The notes beneath the pieces are model-generated. The model was not told the DNA's origin and did not search any database. It was given only the letters and a program-made list of their open reading frames with translations. Shown piece after piece: positions 10,510-19,871 of a DNA stretch of 64,000 nt (its first letter is position 1; each line of letters begins with the position of its first letter). Made by a program: the position numbers and the translations under genes. Origin of the DNA: Microvirga rosea (GTDB lineage: Bacteria; Pseudomonadota; Alphaproteobacteria; Rhizobiales; Beijerinckiaceae); the NCBI RefSeq assembly GCF_020595095.1, contig NZ_JAJDOP010000005.1, positions 248,001-312,000 of the forward strand, in the 5' to 3' direction.

Positions 10510-10803
10510 ATGTCGTTGACCTTAACCCGCACCACATCATTCTCACGGAACGGTACGACGCTTTCCGCCGTTTTGAGCGGGATCGTTGCCTTCGTCGCAC
10601 GGGAGATCCGCATCCGCCGCGACCTCCGCCAGCTTTCGACCTTCGGCGACGCGGCGCTGCACGATATCGGCCTGTCCCGTGGGAATATCGAGGATGCGGT
10701 CCGCTATGGCCGGCCGTTTCAGGGCACCTCGCGCGTTGTCGAACCTCTTGCAACGGACTGCCACGGTCCCTCGGTCCCGTCGTTTCAGACCGAGTGGCGC
10801 TAA
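10510..10803 (+). CDS. DUF1127 domain protein
   Basis: 97-residue protein ending in a DUF1127 domain (RRDLRQLSTFGDAALHDIGL followed by SRGNIEDAVRYGR, about residues 38-72). DUF1127 proteins are small Arg-rich proteins common in Hyphomicrobiales; some bind RNA and affect phosphate and carbon metabolism. The start at 10510 (MSLTLTRT) is preceded by CAGGAGCAAACC, a clear ribosome site. The longer in-frame extension upstream covers the promoter region and is judged noncoding. Divergent from the LysR gene. Confidence 0.8.
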   Translation: MSLTLTRTTSFSRNGTTLSAVLSGIVAFVAREIRIRRDLRQLSTFGDAALHDIGLSRGNIEDAVRYGRPFQGTSRVVEPLATDCHGPSVPSFQTEWR

Positions 10804-10814
10804 ACCCCTTGGTC

Positions 10815-11684
10815 TCAAGGCGTGAAAACCGTGACGGCGCTGGGCTTGATGGAGAAATGCGCGGGCGTGCGCGTGACGATCTCTCCATCCGCATTCACGG
10901 GGCGCGGGAAACGTGTGCGAATATCGAATTCCTGCGCCCTTACGGCCCGTACCTCACGCCACGCCCCATGGGCGCCGGTGCGGAACGACCGCGCCATGAG
11001 GGCGAGTTTCCAGGCTCTGTTGAATTCGAGGCTGTAGAGATCGAGATGCTCGTCATCGATCGCCGCATCCTTCTCGACCGCGTTTCCGCCGCCATAATAG
11101 CGCCCATTCCCCACGGCGATCTGCAGGGTTCTCACGCGCGCGGACTCGGCATCGCTGATGATCGTCGCACGAAAAGGACGCGCTTGCGCCAGTACCTTGA
11201 CGGCAACCAGGGCATAGCCGAAGCGCCCGAAACGGCGTTTGATGTCGCGGGTGAGTTTCTGCGCCAGTTCCGCCGAAAGACCGATGCTGGCCACGTTGAA
11301 AAAGGGCTGCCCGTTCACGAGGCCCAGATCGATGCGCCGCGTCTTCCCGGCTGCGATGATGTCGGCCGCTTTGTCGAGATCGAACGGAATATCGAGGGTG
11401 CGCGCGAGATCGTTGGCGGTTCCGAGGGGCAGGATGCCGAGCGGAAGGTTGGCCTCGATGAGCCCCAGAGCTGCCGCGTTCATGGTGCCGTCGCCGCCTC
11501 CGACCACGACGCAATCCACCTCCTGCGCATGCTTCACGATCAGCGGAGACAGATCCTCCCTTCTGTCGCACTCCTGATGAACCGGTTCGATACCGTGGGA
11601 TTTCAGGACGGCAATGGCCCTCTCGCACTGAGAGGCACCGGTACGGCTCTTGGCATTGACCAGAAGAAGGGCACGGCGGGACAT
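10815..11684 (-). CDS. Diacylglycerol kinase-family lipid kinase (YegS/DgkB-like)
   Basis: 289-residue soluble lipid kinase of the DAGK catalytic family (YegS/BmrU-like). The nucleotide-binding motif GGGDGTMNAA lies near residue 62, after VNAKSRTGA at the N-terminus; the second domain contains LPLGILPLGTANDLART (conserved) and a C-terminal beta-sandwich with GRYYGGGNAV. Such enzymes phosphorylate diacylglycerol, phosphatidylglycerol or sphingoid bases; the actual substrate is unknown. It converges with the DUF1127 gene and lies divergent from gshB. Confidence 0.88.
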   Translation of the reverse strand: MSRRALLLVNAKSRTGASQCERAIAVLKSHGIEPVHQECDRREDLSPLIVKHAQEVDCVVVGGGDGTMNAAALGLIEANLPLGILPLGTANDLARTLDIPFDLDKAADIIAAGKTRRIDLGLVNGQPFFNVASIGLSAELAQKLTRDIKRRFGRFGYALVAVKVLAQARPFRATIISDAESARVRTLQIAVGNGRYYGGGNAVEKDAAIDDEHLDLYSLEFNRAWKLALMARSFRTGAHGAWREVRAVRAQEFDIRTRFPRPVNADGEIVTRTPAHFSIKPSAVTVFTP

Positions 11685-11854
11685 GGCCTATCAAATGGCA
11701 AGCGTGGCCTCGTCTACAAGGGGCTCCGGCAAAGACGGCCGGAAAACAGGAGCTTGGGGCTGGGGGCGCCTTCCCCTGCACAGCCATCATGAGACAGATG
11801 GTTGCCATTGCGGAATTTCCGGCCAATAACCTCGCTTCCCTTGGAGACTGACGC

Positions 11855-12802
11855 ATGAGTCTGACCGTTGCGATCCAGATGGATCATATCAAGAGCATCA
11901 AGATCGCGGGCGATACGGGCTTCGCATTGCTGCTGGAGGCGCAACGGCGCGGGCATCGGGTCCTGCACTATACGCCGGATCGCCTGAGCCTGCGGGACGG
12001 CGTCGTGACCGCCATGGCCGAAACCGTCGAGGCCCGGGACGTCGAGGGTGATCATTTCACCTTGAGCGCGCCGGAGCGGGTCGACCTGTCGAGCGTGGAC
12101 GTGGTGCTGATGCGCCAGGATCCGCCCTTCGATCTGGCCTATATCACCGCGACGCATTTCCTGGAGCGCATTCACCCCAAGACCCTCGTGGTGAACGATC
12201 CGGCTCACGTGCGCAATGCGCCGGAAAAGATCTTCGTCACGCTCTTTCCCCATCTCATGCCTCCGACCCTGATTTCCCGCGACAAGGCCGAGATCGAGGA
12301 GTTCCGCCGCGAACACGGCGACGTGGTCATGAAGCCGCTCTACGGGCATGGCGGCGCGAGCGTCTTCAAGATCGGCCGTGAGGATCCGAACTTCGGATCG
12401 CTGTTCGATCTTTTCGCGGCCACGTTCCGCGAGCCCTGGGTGATCCAACGTTTCCTGCCGAAAGTGACCGAGGGGGACAAGCGGATCATCCTGATCGACG
12501 GGGAAGCGGCAGGCGCGGTCAACCGCGTGCCCGCCGCCAATGATATTCGCTCCAACATGGTGCGGGGCGGCGCCGCCAAGCCCACGGATCTCTCGCCCCG
12601 CGAGCGCGAGATCTGCGAGACGATCGGGCCGGAGCTGAAACGCATGGGCCTTATCCTGGTCGGCATCGATGTGATCGACGGCAACCTGACCGAAATCAAC
12701 GTGACGGCCCCGACTGGAATTCGCGCCATCAAACGGCTCGGAGGGCCGGATCTGGCCGTGACGGTGTGGGACGTGATCGAAGGAAAAGTGCGGCGCGGCT
12801 GA
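11855..12802 (+). CDS. gshB: Glutathione synthetase
   Basis: ATP-grasp ligase joining glycine to gamma-glutamylcysteine, the last step of glutathione synthesis in the cytoplasm. The 315 residues fit GshB exactly. The N-terminal domain reads [25 protein letters not shown] with the DxxxxIxxxxDT pattern; the ATP-grasp core includes [16 protein letters not shown] and the C-terminal Mg-binding region [22 protein letters not shown] ribosome site precedes the ATG. In relatives this gene commonly follows rsmI-yraN; here a LysR gene, a DUF1127 gene and a lipid kinase gene lie in between. Confidence 0.96.
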   Translation: MSLTVAIQMDHIKSIKIAGDTGFALLLEAQRRGHRVLHYTPDRLSLRDGVVTAMAETVEARDVEGDHFTLSAPERVDLSSVDVVLMRQDPPFDLAYITATHFLERIHPKTLVVNDPAHVRNAPEKIFVTLFPHLMPPTLISRDKAEIEEFRREHGDVVMKPLYGHGGASVFKIGREDPNFGSLFDLFAATFREPWVIQRFLPKVTEGDKRIILIDGEAAGAVNRVPAANDIRSNMVRGGAAKPTDLSPREREICETIGPELKRMGLILVGIDVIDGNLTEINVTAPTGIRAIKRLGGPDLAVTVWDVIEGKVRRG

Positions 12803-12909
12803 CGGGTTTCCCCCATCGCGCCGCCTCACCCGGGTGGATACCGGCGAAACCGGCGCCAAAGGCAGGACCCCTTGGCCTTTTGACGCGGGCCGGCGCCACG
12901 ATCACAGGC

Positions 12910-14070
12910 TCACGAAGCCAGCTCCGCGATAACGGCGTTCAGGACCGGAAATCCGGTGGGCGTGACGCGCAGGCGCTGGCTATCGCGGTGGATGAGCCCC
13001 TCCTCCTCCAAGGTGAGCACCCGGCTTTCCTGGAGCGACCGTCCGGTGAAGGCCTCGAAGCGGCGCGGATCGATGCCCTCCTTGAGGCGAAGCCCCATCA
13101 ACAGAAATTCGTCGCCCGCCGCCTCCGTGGTCAAAACCTCCTCGTCGATCACGCCGTGCCCTTCGCGCTCCACGAGGCTCAACCAGGTTTCCGGATGTTT
13201 TTCGGTGGACGTGGCAAGCCGCGCGTTGCCGGTGACGAGACGTCCATGAGCGCCGGGGCCGATGCCGGCATATTCGCCATAGCGCCAATAAAGCAGGTTG
13301 TGCCGTGATTCCGCGCCCGGACGGGCGTGATTGGAAATCTCGTATGCGGGAAGCCCGTGCTTCTCGCAGGTCTCCTGCGTCACGTCATAAAGCGCTCGCC
13401 CGGTCTCCTCGTCAGGAATCGTGATCTTGCCGGCGTTGAACAGGCGCTCGAACCAGGTCCCCGGTTCGATCGTGAGCTGATAAAGGGACAGGTGCTCGAC
13501 CGCATGACCGATGGCCTGCCTGAGCTCGGCGGCCCATGCCTGCGGCGTCTGGCCGGGACGGGCATAGATCAGGTCGAAGGAATAGCGGTCGAAGATGGAA
13601 GCCGCGACCCTCACGGCCGCGAGCGCCTCCTCCACCGAATGCATACGGCCCAGCCGCTTGAGATCGGGATCGTTCAGAGCCTGAACCCCGAGAGACACAC
13701 GGTTGATGCCCGCCTGCCGATAGCCGCGGAAGCGCTCCGCCTCGACGCTGGTCGGATTGGCCTCCAGGGTGATCTCGGCGCCGGAATCGACCGTCCAGGC
13801 CCCGCCGATCGCATCGAGGATGGCGCCCACGGTTTCCGGCCTCATGAGGGAGGGCGTGCCGCCGCCGAAGAAGACGCTCGTGACCGTGCGGCCGGGGATG
13901 CGCGCCGCCGTATGGGCAATTTCGCGCCGGAACGCCGACAGAAACCGCTCCTGGTCCACCGGCTGATGGCGGACATGGCTGTTGAAGTCGCAATAAGGGC
14001 ACTTTGAGGCGCAGAAAGGCCAATGGACATAGACGCCAAAGCCCACATCGCGCGTCGGATGATCGATCAT
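12910..14070 (-). CDS. hemW: Radical SAM heme chaperone HemW
   Basis: 386-residue HemW, a radical-SAM heme chaperone related to HemN. The cluster motif CASKCPYC (CxxxCxxC, near residue 20) binds the 4Fe-4S cluster; SVFFGGGTPSLM and the C-terminal HemN domain (GDEFLLMGLRLKEGID) follow. The start at 14070 (MIDHPTRDVGFGVYVHWPFC) places the cluster motif where it usually is; an upstream frame adds 34 residues without family resemblance. True coproporphyrinogen oxidase HemN is longer, about 450 residues, so HemW is preferred. Confidence 0.92.
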   Translation of the reverse strand: MIDHPTRDVGFGVYVHWPFCASKCPYCDFNSHVRHQPVDQERFLSAFRREIAHTAARIPGRTVTSVFFGGGTPSLMRPETVGAILDAIGGAWTVDSGAEITLEANPTSVEAERFRGYRQAGINRVSLGVQALNDPDLKRLGRMHSVEEALAAVRVAASIFDRYSFDLIYARPGQTPQAWAAELRQAIGHAVEHLSLYQLTIEPGTWFERLFNAGKITIPDEETGRALYDVTQETCEKHGLPAYEISNHARPGAESRHNLLYWRYGEYAGIGPGAHGRLVTGNARLATSTEKHPETWLSLVEREGHGVIDEEVLTTEAAGDEFLLMGLRLKEGIDPRRFEAFTGRSLQESRVLTLEEEGLIHRDSQRLRVTPTGFPVLNAVIAELAS

Positions 14071-14237
14071 GGGGTGTATATGGCAGCTCCGCCCGCGCGC
14101 GTCACGCTCCCTCGTGCCGCAGAGTCCCCTTGCGGTCACGAACAATTTCGCGCAAGCGCTGTTCATCCTCATGAGCCGATCTAGCCTGCCCGTTTCGGAG
14201 GCCCTAGGCTAGGCGACAAGAGTGTACAGGTATCATC

Positions 14238-14942
14238 ATGCGGCATTGGCGCGCCCCGTTCGACCGGCAGGGCTACCATCACGGAAACCTCAAGGAAGCC
14301 CTCATCGAGGCGGCGCAGCGATTCATTGCCGAGCGTGGCCTTGGAGGCTTCACGCTGGCCGATGCCGCCAAGCTCGTGGGCGTCACTCCGGCCGCCCTTT
14401 ATCGGCATTTCCGCGGCCGGGACGCCCTGGTCGCCGAGGTGGCGTTCCGCGGATTCGGGCAGCTCGCGGAGCGGCTGGGCCGGGCACTCTCGAGTGACGG
14501 AACGCCGCTGGAGCGATTCACCCGCATGGGAGAAGCCTATCTGGCTTTTGCCGAGCAGGAGCCCGGCTTTTATGCCGCCATGTTCTCCCCGCTCCCGGCG
14601 GTGGAGGCGGAATCCTGCGGGCCGCCCTGGGCCAGGGGCCCCAAGGGCCAGGAGAGCAAGAGCCAGGAGAATAAGGGCACGGAGGCGCCCTCGTCCGGCA
14701 GCGCCTTCGACTTCCTGGTTCAGGCTTTGTCGGAAACCTTCCCGGATGGGTTCAAGGATGTGGATGTGCGCTTTATCGCCATCGAGGTCTGGGCCCTGTC
14801 CCATGGCATTGCCACCCTCGATGCCGCGGGCCAGCTCCCCAGAGGGCCGGGGCTGCCCGACAAGTACGAGCTGCTCCGGGCGGGCGTCCTCGCCCTCGTT
14901 CACGGCGCGCTCCAGCGCCGCCAGCCCTCCGGCGAAAAATAA
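14238..14942 (+). CDS. TetR/AcrR family transcriptional regulator
   Basis: 234-residue TetR-type regulator. The N-terminal HTH is recognisable: ALIEAAQRFIAERGLGGFTL, then ADAAKLVGVTPAALYRHFRGRDALVAEVA, at residues ~15-65. The C-terminal ligand domain contains an unusual hydrophilic insert (about residues 135-155, GPKGQESKSQENKGTEAPSSG) not typical of the family. The next gene, encoding a DUF2852 protein, follows after a 13-bp perfect inverted repeat that might be its operator. Ligand unknown. Confidence 0.87.
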   Translation: MRHWRAPFDRQGYHHGNLKEALIEAAQRFIAERGLGGFTLADAAKLVGVTPAALYRHFRGRDALVAEVAFRGFGQLAERLGRALSSDGTPLERFTRMGEAYLAFAEQEPGFYAAMFSPLPAVEAESCGPPWARGPKGQESKSQENKGTEAPSSGSAFDFLVQALSETFPDGFKDVDVRFIAIEVWALSHGIATLDAAGQLPRGPGLPDKYELLRAGVLALVHGALQRRQPSGEK

Positions 14943-14983
14943 TCGTTTCCGCCTTTGATCCCCTTGAAAGCGCCGGAATCGAT

Positions 14984-15016
14984 CCGCATGTTAATGTTGT
15001 TAGCATTAACATGCGG
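14984..15016. promoter_or_regulatory. Perfect 13-bp inverted repeat (candidate operator or leader hairpin)
   Basis: The arms 14984-14996 (CCGCATGTTAATG) and 15004-15016 (CATTAACATGCGG) are perfect reverse complements around a 7-nt spacer. The element ends 8 nt before the ATG of the DUF2852 gene and lies between it and the TetR gene. It could be a dyad operator for the adjacent TetR protein, or an RNA hairpin that masks the ribosome site. No T-tract follows, so a terminator is unlikely. Confidence 0.6.
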
Positions 15017-15024
15017 GAACTGCG

Positions 15025-15540
15025 ATGTCTGACTCTGCTTCCACCGCCTGGAACTCCGGCTCCGGCTTTCCAGGCTCGGGTCCTACGGGACCTGGTCGTT
15101 CCGGGCCTTGGAACAACGGCACCCATCACCACCGCTGCGGGCGTCCGCCCCGCCGCGCCCTGGAGATCGCCGGCATTGTCCTGGCCTTTATCTGGTTCTG
15201 GCCGCTCGCGGTCGCTTATCTGGTCTGGAAAGTCATGGGATATCCAAAATTCGACGAGGCGAAGGCCTTTTTCCGTGAGAACTTCGGCCGTCCGATGGAC
15301 GACCTGTTCGCCTATCGCCGGCCGGGCGCCGGCTTCGCAACCGGCTCGGGCAACGCGGCCTTCGACGATTACCGCCGCAGCGAGCTGGAGCGCCTCGAGG
15401 AAGAGCGCCGCAAGCTCGACGAAGAGGCCCGTGAGTTCCGCAACTTCGTCGAGGAGTTGAAGCGGGCGAAGGACCGCGAGGAGTTCGACGCGTTCATGGC
15501 CAAGCGCCGCGCCGACCGGAACGGTTCGCAAGGGGCTTAA
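15025..15540 (+). CDS. DUF2852 domain membrane protein
   Basis: 171-residue protein with the DUF2852 pattern. It has a Gly/Ser/Pro-rich head (1-32) with a His run (HHH), one membrane segment (ALEIAGIVLAFIWFWPLAVAYLVWK, about 45-69), then a charged helix-forming tail predicted to be coiled coil (RRSELERLEEERRKLDEEA, about 117-160). Topology suggests a single-pass inner-membrane protein with a cytoplasmic coiled coil. Function unknown. Its ribosome site lies close to a 33-bp dyad, and a clear terminator hairpin follows at 15570. Confidence 0.8.
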   Translation: MSDSASTAWNSGSGFPGSGPTGPGRSGPWNNGTHHHRCGRPPRRALEIAGIVLAFIWFWPLAVAYLVWKVMGYPKFDEAKAFFRENFGRPMDDLFAYRRPGAGFATGSGNAAFDDYRRSELERLEEERRKLDEEAREFRNFVEELKRAKDREEFDAFMAKRRADRNGSQGA

Positions 15541-15569
15541 AGCCGCAAAATCTGTGACGCTGAAAGCGG

Positions 15570-15593
15570 AAAAGCGCCCGAAAGGGCGCTTTT
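15570..15593. terminator. Rho-independent terminator hairpin
   Basis: AAAAGCGCCC (15570-15579), GAAA loop, GGGCGCTTTT (15584-15593): a perfect 10-bp stem with flanking A and T tracts. It sits between the convergent DUF2852 and rdgB genes and could work in both directions. Confidence 0.9.
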
Positions 15594-15613
15594 CTCATAG
15601 GGCTCGGCCCTTA

Positions 15614-16258
15614 TCAGGACCTGCCGAGACACCCCTGCGCCAGCATTACGAAGGCTCGGGCGCGGTGTGACAAAGCCTGAGGCTCAGGCATCGACCAATC
15701 GATGCCGTGCTTGCGCTCCGACGACAGCTCGCCGAACGTCTCGGAGAAACCCTCCGGTTGGAACAGCGGATCGTAGCCGAATCCCTGGCTTCCGCGAGGA
15801 GGCCAGACGACCTGCCCGAAAACGCGGCCTTCGAACAGCTCCTCGTGGCCGTCCGGCCAGGCGATGACCAGAGCAGACACGAAATGGGCCTTCCGGTTGC
15901 CCGTCGGGGTGACGCCCCTCTTCTGCAGCTCCCGTTCAACCCGCTGCATGGCGGCGGGAAAATCCTTGCTCGGACCGGCCCAGTCGGCCGTGAAGAGCCC
16001 CGGCGCCCCATCGAGCGCATCCACGCACAGACCGGAATCGTCCGACAGAGCCGGCAGGCCCGTCGCTTTCGCCGCCGCATGAGCCTTGATGGCGGCATTT
16101 TCCGCAAACATGTGCCCGGTCTCCGCCGGCACAGGCAGTCCGAGCTCACCGGCCGAGACGGCTTCCACGCCGAACGGAGCGAACAGCTCCTTCATCTCGC
16201 GCAGTTTGCCGGGGTTGTGAGTGGCGATGACGACCTTTCCGGTCAGCGGGCGGGGCAT
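15614..16258 (-). CDS. rdgB: Non-canonical purine NTP pyrophosphatase (RdgB/HAM1)
   Basis: House-cleaning enzyme that hydrolyses dITP, XTP and ITP to monophosphates so that deaminated purines do not enter DNA or RNA. The 214-residue protein begins with [18 protein letters not shown] (nucleotide-binding loop), then [19 protein letters not shown] and a C-terminal [13 protein letters not shown]. The start at 16258 (MPRPLTGK) gives the normal length; upstream extension lies in the neighbouring hydrolase gene. It is two bases downstream of that hydrolase gene's stop, so they are cotranscribed. Confidence 0.96.
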   Translation of the reverse strand: MPRPLTGKVVIATHNPGKLREMKELFAPFGVEAVSAGELGLPVPAETGHMFAENAAIKAHAAAKATGLPALSDDSGLCVDALDGAPGLFTADWAGPSKDFPAAMQRVERELQKRGVTPTGNRKAHFVSALVIAWPDGHEELFEGRVFGQVVWPPRGSQGFGYDPLFQPEGFSETFGELSSERKHGIDWSMPEPQALSHRARAFVMLAQGCLGRS

Positions 16259-16260
16259 AG

Positions 16261-17256
16261 CTATTTCCGGTACGTTAAGTGCTGGGTGACGGATGTTCGA
16301 ACCTGTTCGATCGCAGCAGCAAGCGCATCCGCATGTCCTCCATAGGACGCTCCACGCTTCATGCATTCTCTCAAATAGGGCTGAATTTCCGACGGCGGTA
16401 TGAGGCTTCCGTCCACCCACCGGCGCGCGACCATTCTGGGGTCGAGCTCGATGTCGAGCCCGCAATCCCTGGCCGTCTGCGCTCGGGGAAGAAACCGGAG
16501 CGGCGTCGGAAGATCAAATCCGTGATGGGCACCAGGAAAGACATGGAAACCCACGGGCGACCCATGCTTCTCGAAGAACGCCGCATAGCGGCGGCAATGA
16601 TCCGCAGGAGTGAAGTCGTCCTCCTGCCCCAGCAGGAAAACGATCGGGGCGCCGGTGGTGCGAGTTGAAAGGTACGGAACGGAGCAGGAGGAATAAAACG
16701 CGATATGGAGGGCGAACCGCAGATCGTCCTTGGCCACCGCCCGACGAAACGGTTCCAGCGCCGTGTAGAGGGCGAGCTGCCCGCCCTTCGAGAAGCCCAT
16801 GATGCCGATCCTCTTCGGATCGACCTTGGGATGTGTCGCGAGCAGATTGAGGGCCGTCAGGGCATCCGCCACGCTGGCCGCCAGGGGCAGTCGGCTCTGG
16901 TCGTCGCCGGTCGCTGAAAATCCTCGCGGCGTAAAGCTGTCCACCACGAAAGTCGCGACACCCATCGCGTTCAACCGGTCGGCCCAAGCACCCTCGCGGC
17001 CGGGGAGAATTCCTCCGCTGCCATGCATGATCACCATCGCCGGAACCGGCCCGTCATGCGTGGCCGGGATCGCCAACTCGCCGACGATCGGCGCGGGAGC
17101 GCCCCCGCCGGCCATCAGTTCCGTCGGTCCCCTGGGGGTGAGCGACGGGAACGTGATGGACCCGACCTGTCCTCCGGACAGATCCGTCACGGCTTCCGCC
17201 GCCACGGCGGACGAGACAACAATCCCGACAATCAAGCTCAGAAACAAGCGGACCAT
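16261..17256 (-). CDS. Exported alpha/beta hydrolase (dienelactone hydrolase-like)
   Basis: About 331 residues from the start at 17256. The N-terminus is a signal peptide ([20 protein letters not shown], cleavage near AEA), so export to the periplasm is predicted. The alpha/beta hydrolase fold shows the oxyanion segment [15 protein letters not shown], the nucleophile elbow [13 protein letters not shown] (Gly-x-Ser-x-Gly, Ser catalytic), and a late [10 protein letters not shown] supplying the histidine. This resembles dienelactone hydrolases and related esterases; substrate unknown. It lies between rph and rdgB, which are usually direct neighbours, and abuts rdgB. Longer starts at 17286 and 17295 are possible. 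Confidence 0.8.
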   Translation of the reverse strand: MVRLFLSLIVGIVVSSAVAAEAVTDLSGGQVGSITFPSLTPRGPTELMAGGGAPAPIVGELAIPATHDGPVPAMVIMHGSGGILPGREGAWADRLNAMGVATFVVDSFTPRGFSATGDDQSRLPLAASVADALTALNLLATHPKVDPKRIGIMGFSKGGQLALYTALEPFRRAVAKDDLRFALHIAFYSSCSVPYLSTRTTGAPIVFLLGQEDDFTPADHCRRYAAFFEKHGSPVGFHVFPGAHHGFDLPTPLRFLPRAQTARDCGLDIELDPRMVARRWVDGSLIPPSEIQPYLRECMKRGASYGGHADALAAAIEQVRTSVTQHLTYRK

Positions 17257-17316
17257 GCGAGGCACCTGCCGTGAAAGGACATGCATTCCAGCCACGCCCT
17301 GGCCGGACTGAATTCC

Positions 17317-18033
17317 TTACAGGCCGACAGCCTTCTTCTGCAACTCGATCAGCTGCGCGACGCCAGACTTCGCAAGGCGCAGGAGACTGAGGAACTCGTC
17401 CTCCGAGAAAGGCTTCCCTTCCGCCGTCCCCTGAACCTCGACGAGACCACCGGATCCCGTGATCACGAAATTGGCATCGGTTTCCGCAGCGGAATCCTCG
17501 GCATAATCGAGGTCGAGAACCGGCGTTCCCTGATAGATCCCGCAGGAGATCGCCGCGACCGGTTCACGGAGCGGATTGATCGAGATGATCGAGCGGCCCT
17601 GCATCCACGCAAAGCACTCGTGAAGCGCGACCCAGGCCCCGGTGATGGAGGCCGTGCGCGTGCCTCCGTCCGCCTGGATCACGTCGCAATCGATCACGAT
17701 CTGGCGCTCGCCGATGGCCGGCAGATTGACGACCGCGCGCAAGGAGCGGCCGATGAGCCGCTGAATCTCCTGGGTGCGTCCGGAAGGCTTGCCGGAATTC
17801 ACTTCGCGGCGCGTCCGCTCGTGCGTCGCGCGAGGCAGCATGGCATACTCGGCCGTCACCCAGCCCTTTCCCGAGCCGCGCAGCCAGGGCGGACCTTTTT
17901 CCTCGAGCGAGGCGGTGCACAGCACCCGGGTATTGCCGAAGGACACGAGGCAGGACCCTTCCGCATATCGCGCGACGCCGCGCTCCAAGGTGACGGGACG
18001 CAGTTCATCGGGGGCACGCTGCGAAGGGCGCAT
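17317..18033 (-). CDS. rph: Ribonuclease PH
   Basis: Phosphate-dependent 3'-5' exoribonuclease that trims tRNA precursors and some small RNAs. The 238-residue product is of standard length and begins [21 protein letters not shown]; conserved parts include [30 protein letters not shown] and [21 protein letters not shown]. The start at 18033 is the family start; a longer frame upstream overlaps the divergent promoter region with hrcA. Downstream on the same strand are the hydrolase and rdgB. Confidence 0.96.
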   Translation of the reverse strand: MRPSQRAPDELRPVTLERGVARYAEGSCLVSFGNTRVLCTASLEEKGPPWLRGSGKGWVTAEYAMLPRATHERTRREVNSGKPSGRTQEIQRLIGRSLRAVVNLPAIGERQIVIDCDVIQADGGTRTASITGAWVALHECFAWMQGRSIISINPLREPVAAISCGIYQGTPVLDLDYAEDSAAETDANFVITGSGGLVEVQGTAEGKPFSEDEFLSLLRLAKSGVAQLIELQKKAVGL

Positions 18034-18210
18034 ATGGTCTCTCCTGAGGCTCCGGTGCTCATAAAGGCCTCTGTCCGGAACGGCAAGGTTCGTCCGCCGC
18101 TGCGCGGCGTTTGCCCCCAACGAGCCGTGCAAACCGCACTTGCGTTCGCCCCGTTCCATCGTCACATAATGCGGTTAGGCCAGGACGATCACCGGACCTC
18201 ATGATTTTCG

Positions 18211-19302
18211 ATGAACAGGCAGACTCCATCCGCTTCCATGAATGAAATCCGGGCAATAGCGGAATTGAACGACCGCTCGCGGGAAATTTTCCGCCGCATC
18301 GTCGAGAGCTACCTTGTCACCGGGGAGCCGGTCGGCTCGCGCAACCTGTCGCGCATCCTTCCCATGCCCCTGTCGCCCGCATCGATCCGGAACGTCATGT
18401 CGGACCTCGAAGCCGCGGGCCTGATTTTTGCACCTCACACGAGCGCCGGGCGCTTGCCCACGGAAACGGGCCTGCGGTTCTTCGTCGATGCCATGATGGA
18501 AATCGGGGATGTGAGCCAAGAGGAACGTGCCCGGATCGAGGCCCAGATGAGGGTCGCCGCGTCCGGCCACACCATGGAAACCGCGCTTGCGGAAGCCTCG
18601 GCCCTTCTGTCCGGCATGTCCCGGGGCGCGGGCGTCGTCGTGACGTCGAAGTCGAATGCGCGCCTCAAGCACATCGAATTCGTTCGTCTGGATCCCGCCC
18701 GAGCCCTCGTGGTCCTCGTCGGCGAGGACGGCTCGGTGGAAAACCGGCTCCTCAACCTGCCGGCGGGTCTTCCCGCGAGCGCTCTGGTCGAGGCCGGCAA
18801 TTTCCTGAATGCCCGGATCCGAAGCAAGACGCTGTCCGATCTCAAGCAGGAAATCGCGGCCCGGCGCAGCGACATGGAACGCGAGCTCGATGTGCTCACG
18901 GCCAAGCTCGTCGAGGCCGGTCTTGCGACGACGGTGGGGGCCGCCGATTCCCGCCAGCTCATCGTCCGGGGACAGGCGAACCTCCTGGATGACCTGAAGG
19001 CGGCGGAAGACCTGGAACGTATTCGACTTCTGTTCGAGGACCTGGAGACGCAAACCGACGTGATCGACCTCCTGACCCGGGCCGAGGACGGTGAAGGGGT
19101 GCGGATTTACATCGGATCCGAGAACAAGCTGTTCTCGCTGTCCGGATCCTCCATGATCGCCGCGCCCTTCCGCGATGGCAGCCAGAAGATCGTCGGGGTG
19201 CTGGGCGTGATCGGCCCGACCCGGCTCAACTATGCCCGCATCGTCCCCATGGTCGATTACACGGCCAGGGTCATCTCGCGGCTTCTGGAGCGGGGACGCT
19301 AA
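18211..19302 (+). CDS. hrcA: Heat-inducible transcription repressor HrcA
   Basis: Repressor of class I heat-shock genes (groESL, dnaK sets), which binds CIRCE operators and responds to GroEL availability. The 363 residues fit the family. The N-terminal HTH region reads [20 protein letters not shown] and [18 protein letters not shown], followed by [18 protein letters not shown], all typical HrcA. The C-terminal GAF-like domain ends with [19 protein letters not shown]. It is divergent from rph, as is usual. grpE, often adjacent, is instead at the left edge of the window. No CIRCE dyad is visible in the 18034-18210 promoter region. Confidence 0.96.
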   Translation: MNRQTPSASMNEIRAIAELNDRSREIFRRIVESYLVTGEPVGSRNLSRILPMPLSPASIRNVMSDLEAAGLIFAPHTSAGRLPTETGLRFFVDAMMEIGDVSQEERARIEAQMRVAASGHTMETALAEASALLSGMSRGAGVVVTSKSNARLKHIEFVRLDPARALVVLVGEDGSVENRLLNLPAGLPASALVEAGNFLNARIRSKTLSDLKQEIAARRSDMERELDVLTAKLVEAGLATTVGAADSRQLIVRGQANLLDDLKAAEDLERIRLLFEDLETQTDVIDLLTRAEDGEGVRIYIGSENKLFSLSGSSMIAAPFRDGSQKIVGVLGVIGPTRLNYARIVPMVDYTARVISRLLERGR

Positions 19303-19334
19303 TTCCCGGCCGGCTCAGCACGCCGACCTTGAGC

Positions 19335-19871
19335 TTAATGTCCCGTCCGGTCGGCATCGCGGCTGGCCTCGAACAGGAACCAGGTGCGCCGCTCGGTTTC
19401 ATCGATCCAGTTCTCGATGAGGCTCGCAGTCGCCACATCTTCGTACTTGTCGCAGATGTCGTGAGCCTCCCGCAGATTGGCGGCGAATGCCTTGTTGTCG
19501 TTCATCAGCTCACGCAGCATCTCGAGAGGGGGCACGAACTCGGCCTCGTTCTCCTGAACGCGCTGGAGCGACGCGATCTGCCGGATCGAGCGCAGGGTCG
19601 TGCCTCCGATCTTGCGTACGCGCTCGGCGATGTCGTCCGTCGTTGCGAAGATCTGCGCGGCCTGCTCGTCGAGGAGCAGATGATAATCGCGAAAATGCGG
19701 TCCGCTCACATGCCAATGGAAGTTCTTGGTCTTGATGTAGAGGGCGAATGTGTCCGCCAGCAGCGTATTGAGCGCTTTTGCGATGGCCGCCACGCCCTCC
19801 GGCTTCAGATCCGTTGGAGTATCGAGAGAACCGACCTTCTTACGCTGAGGCAGGGCGCGGACCTTGGCCAT
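19335..19871 (-). CDS. dps: Dps family DNA-binding ferritin-like protein
   Basis: 178-residue Dps/ferritin-like protein, which forms dodecamers that oxidise and store iron and shield DNA in stress. Ferroxidase-centre residues are visible: KTKNFHWHVSGPHF (His pair), DYHLLLDEQAAQIF (Asp/Glu) and the late DKYEDVATASLIENWIDETERRTWFL. The start at 19871 (MAKVRALPQRKK) leaves a Lys/Arg-rich tail that could bind DNA; an upstream extension is not conserved-looking. Convergent with hrcA. Confidence 0.92.
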   Translation of the reverse strand: MAKVRALPQRKKVGSLDTPTDLKPEGVAAIAKALNTLLADTFALYIKTKNFHWHVSGPHFRDYHLLLDEQAAQIFATTDDIAERVRKIGGTTLRSIRQIASLQRVQENEAEFVPPLEMLRELMNDNKAFAANLREAHDICDKYEDVATASLIENWIDETERRTWFLFEASRDADRTGH

